A DNA stretch of 64,000 nt from GCA-002726655 sp046582185. GTDB taxonomy: Bacteria > Pseudomonadota > Gammaproteobacteria > Pseudomonadales > Azotimanducaceae. The DNA lies in NCBI GenBank assembly GCA_046582185.1, contig JAYGEX010000032.1:1-64000 (forward strand), written 5' to 3'. This document shows positions 27,483-36,425 of this stretch, piece by piece (the stretch's first letter is position 1; each line of letters begins with the position of its first letter). The notes beneath the pieces are model-generated. The model did not search any database, had not been told where the DNA came from, and saw nothing but the letters and a program-made list of their open reading frames with translations. Both the position numbers and the translations under genes were made by a program.

Positions 27483-27492
27483 CCCCCCCCCC
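27483..27492. repeat. Homopolymer run of ten C
   Basis: C10 on the plus strand (G10 on the coding strand of the response regulator), 38 bases upstream of the preferred GTG start. It lies between that start and the operator dyads, in the predicted 5' leader of the kinase/regulator operon. Tracts of this length change size by slipped-strand mispairing. Confidence 0.9.
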
Positions 27493-27504
27493 GGTCCACT
27501 CAGC

Positions 27505-27520
27505 TGTTCGATATCGTACA
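27505..27520 (+). promoter_or_regulatory. Activator-binding dyad, site 1
   Basis: The 16-bp near-palindrome TGTTCGATATCGTACA matches its own reverse complement except at one symmetric pair. It shares the pattern TGTTC-N6-G(A/T)ACA with site 2, whose centre is exactly 21 bp away (two helical turns). Dyads in this spacing upstream of a -24/-12 promoter are typical upstream activating sequences for NtrC-type proteins. Confidence 0.65.
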
Positions 27521-27525
27521 TCAAG

Positions 27526-27541
27526 TGTTCAAAATCGAACA
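27526..27541 (+). promoter_or_regulatory. Activator-binding dyad, site 2
   Basis: TGTTCAAAATCGAACA, a dyad with perfect 5-bp arms TGTTC/GAACA. Together, sites 1 and 2 also form a larger 11-bp inverted repeat (27502-27512 and 27534-27544). Its centre is about 80 bp upstream of the -24 element of the sigma-54 promoter, a normal distance for an enhancer. Confidence 0.65.
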
Positions 27542-27605
27542 GCTTTACCAACCCCTGGCAAGTTGAATAATTACAATCTCTAATAAATTCAATGACTTAC
27601 TGTTC

Positions 27606-27620
27606 TGGCATATTGCTTGC
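27606..27620 (+). promoter_or_regulatory. Sigma-54 (-24/-12) promoter for the export operon
   Basis: TGGCAT-ATTGC-TTGC matches the consensus TGGCAC-N5-TTGC at nine of ten fixed bases, with the invariant GG (27607-27608) and GC (27619-27620) separated by exactly 10 bases. It faces the adaptor gene at 27756, giving a leader of about 125 bases. The adjacent divergent gene encodes a sigma-54 activator with GAFTGA, which strongly supports the call. Confidence 0.75.
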
Positions 27621-27755
27621 GTCATTACGAATGTAGTTTGTGCAAGTTTGTTTAGGAATCCACCTGGATCGACGGATTTAAAACAGAGGACCCAGCAAAG
27701 TTGAACTGCTGGTTGTTACTTAAACCATTGAATAATTGAAGATGTCCTGTATCTC

Positions 27756-29081
27756 ATGAAAGTAATCGACCAGAGCAGTAATGCCCGCCCAATATCCATA
27801 CAGCGCCCAGCCTCCGGCGCAGGAATGGACCGTGCCATTGAGAAGCAGCGGTTCCCGGCAAAGACAATTGCCCTTGGCGCAGGCGTCGCACTGGTAGTTG
27901 CGGTAGTAGTCTTTCTCATCATGGAGCAAGGCAGCGGCAGGTCACTGGTCATCGACAACAACCGGATCGTTATCTCTCCGGTTACAACAGGCCTGTTTGA
28001 GGACTTCATTCCAATTCGCGGCCGGGTAACACCAAAGAAGACGGTTTACCTGGATATGATTGAAGGCGGCCAGGTGGATCAAAAGCTGGTTGAAGATGGC
28101 GCCATGGTCAAGAAGGGTGATCTCATCGTTGTGCTTAACAATACATCGCTACAGCTGGACGTGACTCGAAATGAAGCCATGGTGACAGAGCAGCTGAACA
28201 ACATGCGCAATATCGAGCTGAACCTTGAACAAAACCGCTTAAGCCATAAGCGCAACCTGGTGGAAATTAATTACCAGATCAAGCGCCTGGGACGAAAGGT
28301 GGAGCGGCTGGAAAATCTTGATACAGCGGGACTTGCCATCAAGAGTCAGTTAGAAGATGCACAGGATGAATTGGAATATTTTAATAATCGTCTGGCCGTC
28401 ACACTGGAAAGCCAGGCGACTGATGCCAGATTACAGGAGACGCAGCTGGCCTTTCTGCAGAAATCCGGGGGGCAGCTGGAAGAGAGCCTTGTCCTGGCGC
28501 GCAAAAATCTTGATGCGCTGAATGTGCGTGCGCCGGTTGATGGCAAGCTCTCTGGTCTTGATGTTGAAGTGGGTCAAAGCATACAAAGGGGCGGCCGGCT
28601 TGGCCAGATCGACGATCCGGAAAGCTTTAAGTTGCGGGTGAGCATTGATGAATTTTATCTGAATCGTATAGACATCGGCCAGGCTGCAAGCTTTGACAGG
28701 AGTGGCAGTAAATATGAACTCACCATCAGCAAAATATATCCCCAGGTGAGCAATGGTCAATTTGAGATTGACCTCCTGTTTATAGGTGACGAACCCAAGG
28801 GAATTCGTCGCGGACAAACTATCCAGGCGAAGCTCACCCTGGGTGATTCAAACAAAGCTACATTGATACCTAACGGCGCCTTCTTTCAGGATACCGGGGG
28901 TAACTGGATGTTTGTCCTGAATGCTGATGGCAGTGAAGCCGTTAAGCGTAATGTTCGCCTGGGGCGCCGCAACTCCAGATTTATTGAGGTTTTAGAAGGC
29001 CTCGAAATAGGTGAAGAAGTTGTCACCAGCCCTTACTCCAGTTTCAAAGAAATGGATCGTCTTAAACTAAGCAAAGAATAA
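27756..29081 (+). CDS. HlyD/MacA-type periplasmic adaptor
   Basis: 441 residues. A cytoplasmic N-terminus is followed by one membrane helix (residues 37-56). The periplasmic part has the lipoyl-like half GGQVDQKLVEDGAMVKKGDLIVVL, a long coiled coil (about 130-260), the second lipoyl half VRAPVDGKLSGLDVEVGQSI, and beta-barrel and membrane-proximal domains to ADGSEAVKRNVRLGRR. This is the membrane-fusion protein of an ABC-type efflux or lipoprotein export system. It is the first gene after the sigma-54 promoter and is followed by the ATPase 49 bases later. Confidence 0.9.
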   Translation: MKVIDQSSNARPISIQRPASGAGMDRAIEKQRFPAKTIALGAGVALVVAVVVFLIMEQGSGRSLVIDNNRIVISPVTTGLFEDFIPIRGRVTPKKTVYLDMIEGGQVDQKLVEDGAMVKKGDLIVVLNNTSLQLDVTRNEAMVTEQLNNMRNIELNLEQNRLSHKRNLVEINYQIKRLGRKVERLENLDTAGLAIKSQLEDAQDELEYFNNRLAVTLESQATDARLQETQLAFLQKSGGQLEESLVLARKNLDALNVRAPVDGKLSGLDVEVGQSIQRGGRLGQIDDPESFKLRVSIDEFYLNRIDIGQAASFDRSGSKYELTISKIYPQVSNGQFEIDLLFIGDEPKGIRRGQTIQAKLTLGDSNKATLIPNGAFFQDTGGNWMFVLNADGSEAVKRNVRLGRRNSRFIEVLEGLEIGEEVVTSPYSSFKEMDRLKLSKE

Positions 29082-29130
29082 GCAACCCGGGCAAATTCCC
29101 GAACACTCTCCCTAGCGCCATTGAGGAACA

Positions 29131-29820
29131 ATGAAAATGTTGAAGCTACATAACCTATCCAAGGTTTATCGGACTGATGAAGTTGAAACCGCCGCGCTTG
29201 ATTCGGTGAATATCGAGATTGATGCTGGCGAATTTGTTGCCATCATGGGCCCCTCTGGCTGTGGCAAGTCAACCTTGCTCAATATCATTGGCATGCTTGA
29301 TACGCCTAGTGCTGGTCAGTATCTGTTCCAGGGGGAAGACATTTCTGATTACTCCGAATCTCAGCTGAGTGCCATCAGAAAAATGAATATCGGCTTCATC
29401 TTCCAATCCTTTAACCTGATAGACGAACTGACAGTCGCCGAAAATATTGAGTTGCCGCTGCTCTATCACAATATTCCCAGCAGTGAGCGAAAGGACAGGG
29501 TCGTAGCCATCATGGATAAAGTTGGAATTGCTCACCGTGCTAAACATATGCCGAGTCAACTCTCCGGCGGGCAACAACAACGCGTAGCCGTTGCACGTGC
29601 GGTCGTCGGAAACCAGGCGATGATTCTTGCAGATGAGCCAACCGGTAATCTCGATAGTGCCCATGGGCAGGAAGTCATGGAGATGCTCCAGGGCCTGAAT
29701 GAAGAAGGCACCACCATCGTCATGGTTACTCATAGCCCATCACATTCAGACTACGCCCGCCGCACCATAAATTTGTTCGACGGACATGTGGTGACAGAGA
29801 ATTTACGGGTGGCGGTTTAA
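29131..29820 (+). CDS. ABC transporter ATPase, MacB/LolD type
   Basis: 229 residues with Walker [11 protein letters not shown]-loop [14 protein letters not shown], signature [14 protein letters not shown], Walker [14 protein letters not shown] and the H-loop VMVTHSPS. The size and DEPTGNLDS motif are those of LolD/FtsE/MacB-type ATPases, which work with FtsX-like permeases by mechanotransmission, not by classic pumping through a pore. The ATG at 29137 (GAGGA about 9 bases upstream) may be the true start rather than 29131. It energises the permease encoded next. Confidence 0.93.
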   Translation: MKMLKLHNLSKVYRTDEVETAALDSVNIEIDAGEFVAIMGPSGCGKSTLLNIIGMLDTPSAGQYLFQGEDISDYSESQLSAIRKMNIGFIFQSFNLIDELTVAENIELPLLYHNIPSSERKDRVVAIMDKVGIAHRAKHMPSQLSGGQQQRVAVARAVVGNQAMILADEPTGNLDSAHGQEVMEMLQGLNEEGTTIVMVTHSPSHSDYARRTINLFDGHVVTENLRVAV

Positions 29821-29893
29821 GGGGCGGTTATGAGAACACTAATGGCTCGTAGTCATTGATTGTTATTTGAAAAACTAACAACCGGAGATAAAA

Positions 29894-32326
29894 GTGCTAA
29901 GAAATTATCTAACAATTGCCTGGCGTCAGATTTTGAAGAACAAGGTCTACGCGAGCATCAACATTCTCGGTTTGGTCGTCGGCCTCGCCGTATACATCTT
30001 CGGCTCTTTGCTGGTGACCTACGAGCGGACCCACGATCTTGAGTTTAAAAATGCCAATCGAATTTTCACCGCAGGTTCATTGTTCTCTGCAACCGCAAAT
30101 ATTGGCGTTAGCGAAACGGACGGTATTTATACTGCCCTTCAGCCCTTCATATTAACCGATATAGAAGAGGTTGAAGAAGCGGCGCGAACTGTCAAGGCAG
30201 AGTTTCTTCTTTCAATTGAAGACGATCATTTTTATGAGCAAATCCGCTTTGTTGATCCGTCCTTCCTGAAGATTTTCGACTTCAAATACATAGAGGGCGA
30301 TGCACGAGCTTTGGATGACCCACTGGGTTTGCTATTAACTAAAAGCGCAGCGATCAAAATATTTGGGCAATCATCAGCGTTGGGTAAAGTAGTGACGCTT
30401 GACCATGGCGTCAGTTTACATGTTACCGCCATTATCGAAGACATCTCCGTACACACACATTTTAGCTCGAGCATCATTGGATCCGCTAAATTTGAGTTTG
30501 TTGCGCCCCTTGCCGCGTTAAATCGAGCCTCCGGGTATGACCTTGCCGGTAACTTCAATAACCTTTCCTCCGGCGACAGAACCTACATTTTACTGCTTAG
30601 AGACAAGTCCCGCGATTGGTTGCAGGCAAAAATGGATGGTGTCTACGAAAGCCATTATCCCGAAGACGGCAGGGACTTTATTACCGGCTTTCGTGTTCGC
30701 CCGCTGGTTGAGGCAAATACTCTAATTTGGGATTCCATCGGTATGCCAATCCTTGAATCGATTCGTCTGTTGGCGCTACTGGTATTGGTAGTTGCCATTG
30801 TTAACTACACAAACCTTGCTACAGCGCAGTCTTTGGGAAGAGCGAAGGAAGTTGGATTGCGCAAGACCATGGGCGCAGACCGCAAGCAGCTGCTGGCACA
30901 GTTTCTGGTAGAAAGCCTGTGCATTACAATGTTTTCAATGTTGATTGCCTTAGCGCTTTTGGAACTGTTTGTGCCGTTGTTTAATACGTTGGTGGATCGT
31001 ATGCTGGTGATTGACTACAGCGAAACCTTACCCTGGTTGCTGGTAACAACTCTATTAGTTGGTCTTGTGGCAGGTGCCTATCCTGCGTATCTCATTACCA
31101 AGACATCGCCCATCGATGCGCTTAGAGATGGCGGGGTGAAAGGCGCGAAAGGCAATTTCTTTCGCAGCTTGATGTTAGGCCTTCAGTTCTCCATATCGAT
31201 CTTCATGATGGCCATGGTGCTTATTATGTACTTTCAAAATGTGAAGATTGAAAATGCGAGCAAGCTCTATCCCAAATCGGCCATCATTAGCCTCCAGCGT
31301 TTGGACATTGACAGCATCCAATCCCGATTTGACACCTTGCGAAATGAGCTCATTAAAATCTCTGGTGTAACGCATGTGAGCTATTCCAGTTTGCTGCCTT
31401 ATCAGCAGAGTAATTCCTCCACGACTGCCGGTGCCACCAGAGGTGATAAAGATTCATCTTTTATGCTGAACCAGCTCAGGATCGATGAGCATTTTCTTGA
31501 AACCTACAATATCCCTTTATTAAAAGGCAGGAACTTTAGCGCTCAATTTTCGGCAGATACGGTGGCCGAAGGAGTACTCGCCGCAAACGTTATTGTGAAT
31601 GAACTCGCCTTGCACAAGTTTGGGTTTGGCTCGCCTGCAGAAGCAATTAACCAGGTTTATTACGACTTTCCGGATGCCGACCAGCGTGAACCTCGAGCAT
31701 ACACCATTATCGGAGTGGTTCCCGACCAGAACTTTCAGGGATTCCATAACAAAATTAAACCTACCGTATTCTATATGTTTGCTGAAGACTACGCCTTTGC
31801 ATCGATCCGGGTAGAAGGCGCGCAGATGGCAGAAACTCTTTCAAAAGTCGAGGAGGTATGGCAGGAAATCGTCCCGGATTATCCTATCCAGAGCGAGTAC
31901 CTCGAGGATACGTTTCAGAATTTCTTCAAGATATATGGTGCGATGACGGCGGTCTTTGGCGGCTTTGCTTTTATTGCACTGACCTTGAGTCTGATTGGCC
32001 TGTTTGGTTTGGCAGCCTTTATGGCAGAAAGCAAAACCAAGGAAATTGGCATTCGCAAGATCATGGGTGCGAGCCTCCTGCAAATTGTGCAGTTGCTTAT
32101 ATGGCAGTTCTCGAAACCTGTCATGTGGGCTCTGTTGATAGCCCTGCCACTCGCCTATTTTGCATCCGGCGCTTACTTGAACTTCTTTGCCGATAGAGTT
32201 GCTATGCCAGAAGTTATTGTCGTCATAGCAGGTGGACTTTCTGTGCTTTTCGCCTGGATCATCGTTGCCATACATGCGGTCAAGATAGCTCGCGCAAATC
32301 CTATTAGAGCGCTACGTTATGAATAG
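29894..32326 (+). CDS. FtsX/MacB-type ABC permease
   Basis: 810 residues from GTG 29894 (GGAG just upstream). Layout: a first membrane helix at about 20-42; a large periplasmic MacB-type core domain; membrane helices at about 290-310, 345-375 and 385-405; a second periplasmic domain; and three more helices at the C-terminus, ending in IRALRYE. The double-length two-FtsX form is common for MacB-like permeases in Xanthomonads and Bacteroidetes. With the adaptor and ATPase it would export a peptide, antibiotic or envelope component; no substrate is evident. A similar 826-residue permease is encoded at 37488-39968. Confidence 0.9.
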   Translation: MLRNYLTIAWRQILKNKVYASINILGLVVGLAVYIFGSLLVTYERTHDLEFKNANRIFTAGSLFSATANIGVSETDGIYTALQPFILTDIEEVEEAARTVKAEFLLSIEDDHFYEQIRFVDPSFLKIFDFKYIEGDARALDDPLGLLLTKSAAIKIFGQSSALGKVVTLDHGVSLHVTAIIEDISVHTHFSSSIIGSAKFEFVAPLAALNRASGYDLAGNFNNLSSGDRTYILLLRDKSRDWLQAKMDGVYESHYPEDGRDFITGFRVRPLVEANTLIWDSIGMPILESIRLLALLVLVVAIVNYTNLATAQSLGRAKEVGLRKTMGADRKQLLAQFLVESLCITMFSMLIALALLELFVPLFNTLVDRMLVIDYSETLPWLLVTTLLVGLVAGAYPAYLITKTSPIDALRDGGVKGAKGNFFRSLMLGLQFSISIFMMAMVLIMYFQNVKIENASKLYPKSAIISLQRLDIDSIQSRFDTLRNELIKISGVTHVSYSSLLPYQQSNSSTTAGATRGDKDSSFMLNQLRIDEHFLETYNIPLLKGRNFSAQFSADTVAEGVLAANVIVNELALHKFGFGSPAEAINQVYYDFPDADQREPRAYTIIGVVPDQNFQGFHNKIKPTVFYMFAEDYAFASIRVEGAQMAETLSKVEEVWQEIVPDYPIQSEYLEDTFQNFFKIYGAMTAVFGGFAFIALTLSLIGLFGLAAFMAESKTKEIGIRKIMGASLLQIVQLLIWQFSKPVMWALLIALPLAYFASGAYLNFFADRVAMPEVIVVIAGGLSVLFAWIIVAIHAVKIARANPIRALRYE

Positions 32327-32739
32327 TCCGTCATCCAGGCATGACCATTTCGAGTGTGCCGGATCATGATCAAGAGTAATCTACTAAGCGCTTTTGCAAA
32401 TCCGATGGATCTGGTCATTACGGAAGATATTGCGCTCAAGTACTTTGGTTGGAGAGATGTGACCAGCGAGTCGAGCAGTCAGGATGGCAGTATCAGATCC
32501 CAACACGGCAATGTGATCCGAGTGAATTTCCGAGGGGTTTGATCGTCGCGAGAACTGGCGGGGTCAGTTATTGAATTGGATTCCTCAATTTTCGAAACAA
32601 CATGCAAAACAAAGTGTCTCCTTACATTGATCGATAAGGTAAAATGTGGTTAATTCTTCTGTATCCTGGGAATTTCCCGGGCATGACCATGCGCGTAGTT
32701 CTGCTTTTTAGCGTTACACCTTTTCGTAAAGAGTTGTAG
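32327..32739 (+). pseudogene. Intergenic stretch with a relic of an FtsX-type permease
   Basis: A short frame at 32354-32542 encodes NPMDLVITEDIALKYFGW, which closely follows the periplasmic-domain motif of the two nearby permeases (DDPLSIVLTEEMAIKHLGQ at 37488-39968 and DDPLGLLLTKSAAIKIFGQ at 29894-32326). Neither end of a permease is present and the rest of the frame does not match, so it is read as a fragment left from a third permease copy. From about 32543 to 32739 there is no gene; this part should carry the promoter of the following oxidoreductase operon. Confidence 0.5.
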
Positions 32740-34527
32740 ATGAAACCAACCAATATTAAGAATCCTGAGTACTTTCATAAAGTTGTCGACTGCCAATGGG
32801 CATGTCCGGCACATACGCCTGTTCCCGAGTACATACGCCAGATTGCCGCGGGCAACTATACCAAGGCGTTTATGATCAACTGGGAAAGTAATGTATTCCC
32901 GGGCATTTTGGGCCGAACCTGTGACCGGCCATGTGAACCCGCATGTCGCCGCGGTCGTGTCGAAGAAGAGCCGGTCGCCATTTGCCGGCTGAAACGCGTC
33001 GCGGCAGATAATAAGGGTGAGGTAAAACATCTCATGCCCACCGCGCCCAAGGAGACCAACGGCAAGCGTTTGGCGTTAATTGGTGGTGGTCCCGCTTCGC
33101 TTGCGGTCGCGCGTGGTCTGATTCCTCTGGGTTATGAAATTGATTTGTATGACGATCAGAAGAAGGCTGGCGGCATGATGCGCAGTCAGATCCCTTCCTT
33201 TCGATTACCCATCGAAGTGCTCGACGAGGAAGTTAATTACGTCCTTGATATGGGCTTGACGGAGATCTTTGATGCCCGCGTTGACAGCATGAAGGAAGTG
33301 CTGGATAAGAATTACGATGCTGTATTTGTTGGTACCGGCGCGCCCATGGGAACGGATTTGGATTTACCAGGTCGACAGGAATGTTCGAAGCACATCCACA
33401 TCGGTATCGATTGGTTGTCCAGCGTGGCCTTTGATCACATTGATAGAATAGGCAAGCGAGTATTGGTCCTCGGAGGTGGTAATACGGCGATGGATTGTTG
33501 CCGAACATCCAGACGCCTTGGCGGTGAAGACGTCAAGGTGATGGTTCGAAGCGAATTTGAAAGAATGAAAGCCTCACCATGGGAGATATCAGATGCCCAG
33601 GCGGAGGATATTCCCATCTATAACAACCACGTCCCCCTGGAATTTGTTCACAATGACGGCGATCTGGTCGGTGTTCGGTTCCAACGAGTCGATGTAACTT
33701 ATGATGATGCTGGTAAACGAAGTCTGGTTCCCCTCGATGAAGAGCCATTACTGTTTGAGTGTGATCACGTCCTGATTGCTATTGGTCAGGAAAATGCATT
33801 TCCCTGGATTGAGCGAGACCTTGGCATTGAATTCGGTCAATGGGATGTGCCGAAGATTAATGAAGAGAGTTTTCAATCGACAAGACCGGATGTGTTCTTC
33901 GGCGGTGACGCGGCGTTTGGCCCGGAAAATATCATCACTGCTGTTGCCCACGGCCATCAGGCGGCGATATCAATTGACCTCTTCTGTCGCGGCGAAGATG
34001 TTTCCAATCGTCTGCCGCCCGGCGTGACCGTCACCAGTCAGAAGATGGGCATCCATGAGTGGAGTTATGACAACGCCATCGAAGATGATTTACGTTTTAT
34101 TGTGCCTCATGTAGACAAGGACAAAGCCCTCGCCGATCGAACCATTGAAGTTGAACTTGGCTTTGATACTAAGATTGGCCTCAAAGAAGCTGAGCGCTGC
34201 CTCAACTGTGATGTGCAAACCGTGTTTGAGACCATACTGTGTATCGAATGTGATGCCTGCATGGATATCTGCCCCACAGATTGCATCAATTTCACCGGCA
34301 ACGGCGAGGAAGAGGACCTAAGGGGTCGCTTATTGGCGCCAGCCAATGAACCAGGCCAGGACCTCTACCTGTCTGACCTGCTGCCACAAACTGGCCGCGT
34401 TATGGTGAAAGATGAGAATGTTTGCCTTCACTGTGGCCTGTGCGTCGAGCGCTGCCCGACCGGTGCCTGGGACATGCAGAAATTCATTTATGAGGTCAGC
34501 AAGGCCGAAGGAGTTGTAGGGTCATGA
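32740..34527 (+). CDS. GltD-like FAD/NAD(P) oxidoreductase with C-terminal ferredoxin domain
   Basis: 595 residues. The N-terminus has the 4Fe-4S-binding Cys region of the glutamate synthase small subunit (CQWACPAHTPVPEYI, then RTCDRPCEPACRRG). The middle has two dinucleotide-binding folds (LALIGGGPASLAVARGL for FAD, RVLVLGGGNTAMDCC for NAD(P)H). The C-terminus adds two 4Fe-4S motifs (CIECDACMDICPTDC and CLHCGLCVERCPTG). In this operon it is most likely the subunit that passes electrons between the 2-oxoacid oxidoreductase and NAD(P)H or ferredoxin. Its stop overlaps the next start by 4 bases (ATGA). Confidence 0.9.
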   Translation: MKPTNIKNPEYFHKVVDCQWACPAHTPVPEYIRQIAAGNYTKAFMINWESNVFPGILGRTCDRPCEPACRRGRVEEEPVAICRLKRVAADNKGEVKHLMPTAPKETNGKRLALIGGGPASLAVARGLIPLGYEIDLYDDQKKAGGMMRSQIPSFRLPIEVLDEEVNYVLDMGLTEIFDARVDSMKEVLDKNYDAVFVGTGAPMGTDLDLPGRQECSKHIHIGIDWLSSVAFDHIDRIGKRVLVLGGGNTAMDCCRTSRRLGGEDVKVMVRSEFERMKASPWEISDAQAEDIPIYNNHVPLEFVHNDGDLVGVRFQRVDVTYDDAGKRSLVPLDEEPLLFECDHVLIAIGQENAFPWIERDLGIEFGQWDVPKINEESFQSTRPDVFFGGDAAFGPENIITAVAHGHQAAISIDLFCRGEDVSNRLPPGVTVTSQKMGIHEWSYDNAIEDDLRFIVPHVDKDKALADRTIEVELGFDTKIGLKEAERCLNCDVQTVFETILCIECDACMDICPTDCINFTGNGEEEDLRGRLLAPANEPGQDLYLSDLLPQTGRVMVKDENVCLHCGLCVERCPTGAWDMQKFIYEVSKAEGVVGS

Positions 34528-36425
34528 GTTCTACCGCTGCCACAGCAGCAAGACGTATAGAAGCAGTCAATGATTTCGTTGTTAAATTTGCCAATGTTAA
34601 CGGCACAGGTTCAGCCAGCGCCAACCATCTATTCGCCAAGGCAATCTTTCGTATGGGTTTGCCGGTTGCGCCGCGCAACATTTTTCCTTCGAATATCCAG
34701 GGCGCACCCACATGGTATGAGGTGCGCATTTCTCAGAAAGGATATCTCGGGCGCCGCGGCGGTGTTGATCTTGCGGTCTGCGTTAATGCCCAGAGCATGG
34801 CGAAAGATATCGCGGAGGTTGAGCCGGGCGGATACGTCGTCTACGACTCAACCAAGACCCTGGATCTGAGACTTCAGCGCTCTGATATTAACTACATCGG
34901 TATTCCCTTTACACAAATATGTTTGCGTGAATATACCGATCCACGTCAGCGCCTGCTCTTTAAGAACATCATTTACGTGGGTGCTCTGGCCTCGCTGCTG
35001 AATCTTGACTTCAATGTCTTCCAGGAGATTGTTGCCGAAACATTCAAAAGTAAGGAACGATTGATTTCGCCGAATATGCAAGCGCTGGAACTGGGCTATC
35101 AGTACGCAGCAAAACATTATGAGAATGCAGTAGGTTTGCAGGTGGTCAGCGGCGGTGAGGAAGCGCCCCATATGAAAGAGTTTGACCATATTCTTATGGA
35201 CGGCAATACGGCGATTGCCCTCGGTGCAATATACGGCGGTGCGACCTTTGCAGCCTGGTATCCATTAACACCTTCTACTTCGGTTGTTGAAGCCTATGAA
35301 ATGTACGCTAAACGTCTGCGAATTGACCCTGGCACCGGCAAGAATAATTTTGCCATCGTCCAGGCTGAAGATGAACTGGCAGCAATCGGTATGGTCATTG
35401 GTGCAAGTTGGAATGGCTGCAGAGCCTTTACGGCGACCAGTGGCCCAGGCTTATCATTGATGTCCGAGTTCCTTGGCCTGGCATATTACGCTGAAGTTCC
35501 TGCCGTGCTGATCGATATACAACGTGCCGGCCCATCCACTGGAATGCCGACTCGTACTCAGCAGTCCGATATTTTATCTGCGGCATATGCATCTCATGGT
35601 GATACAAAACATGTCCTGTTATTCCCTGCGACTGCTGCGGAATGCTTCGACATGACAGTCGATGCATTTGATCTTGCCGAACAGTTGCAGACACCTATTA
35701 TTATGATGTCAGATCTGGACCTCGGTATGAACGATGCGTTGTCGCCACCCCTTAAATGGGATGATGATCGACGCCTGAAGCGCGGTAAGGTGCTCCATGG
35801 TAAAGATCTGGAAGAGATGAAAGAGCGATATGGGCGTTACCTGGATGTTGATGACGATGGTATTACCTATCGCACATTCCCGGGCTCACACCCCAGCAAA
35901 GGAGCGATAGTGACTCGTGGTACGTCCAGGGATGAATATGCAGTTTATACAGAAGATGGTGATGCATACGTTCGCAACATGGAGCGATTGCTGAAGAAAT
36001 TTGAAACGGCGAAAACCTATGTGCCTGAACCGAAGATTAAGGCAGCGAGCGGCGATACAAATTACGGCATGATCTTCTTCGGCACCACGGCTTCCCCTGG
36101 TTATGAAGCCGTTGAGATATTGGAAGAAGAGGGGATATTACTGGATACCATGCGTCTTCGGGCATTCCCGTTTAATGCTGAGGTGGACCAGTTTGTGGAT
36201 GAACACGAGTTGGTTTTTGTGGTTGAGCAGAACAGGGATGGCCAAATGCGCCGCCTGCTCATCAATGAATGTGAAATGCTGCCGAAGAAGTTAGTGTCGG
36301 TGCTGCATTTTGATGGATTGCCCATCAGTGCGCGTGCCATCGTCAGCAGCATTCGTGAATCCATCGGCGGTGACAATGTGACGCCGATAAAGAAAAATAT
36401 TAAGCGCTCGGAGACCAGTAAATGA
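34524..36425 (+). CDS. korA: 2-oxoacid:acceptor oxidoreductase, alpha subunit (gamma-alpha fusion)
   Basis: 633 residues. The N-terminal gamma domain (about 1-190) shows VNGTGSASANHLFAKAIFRMG and ISQKGYLGRRGGVDL. The alpha domain follows, with GNTAIALGAIYGGATFAAWYPLTPSTS, a CoA/TPP-related block, and GPSTGMPTRTQQSDIL. The order and motifs match the KorA-type subunit of 2-oxoglutarate (or another 2-oxoacid):ferredoxin oxidoreductases. The enzyme decarboxylates a 2-oxoacid to acyl-CoA. Substrate choice cannot be read by eye. It is coupled to the genes on both sides by ATGA overlaps. Confidence 0.9.
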   Translation: MSSTAATAARRIEAVNDFVVKFANVNGTGSASANHLFAKAIFRMGLPVAPRNIFPSNIQGAPTWYEVRISQKGYLGRRGGVDLAVCVNAQSMAKDIAEVEPGGYVVYDSTKTLDLRLQRSDINYIGIPFTQICLREYTDPRQRLLFKNIIYVGALASLLNLDFNVFQEIVAETFKSKERLISPNMQALELGYQYAAKHYENAVGLQVVSGGEEAPHMKEFDHILMDGNTAIALGAIYGGATFAAWYPLTPSTSVVEAYEMYAKRLRIDPGTGKNNFAIVQAEDELAAIGMVIGASWNGCRAFTATSGPGLSLMSEFLGLAYYAEVPAVLIDIQRAGPSTGMPTRTQQSDILSAAYASHGDTKHVLLFPATAAECFDMTVDAFDLAEQLQTPIIMMSDLDLGMNDALSPPLKWDDDRRLKRGKVLHGKDLEEMKERYGRYLDVDDDGITYRTFPGSHPSKGAIVTRGTSRDEYAVYTEDGDAYVRNMERLLKKFETAKTYVPEPKIKAASGDTNYGMIFFGTTASPGYEAVEILEEEGILLDTMRLRAFPFNAEVDQFVDEHELVFVVEQNRDGQMRRLLINECEMLPKKLVSVLHFDGLPISARAIVSSIRESIGGDNVTPIKKNIKRSETSK

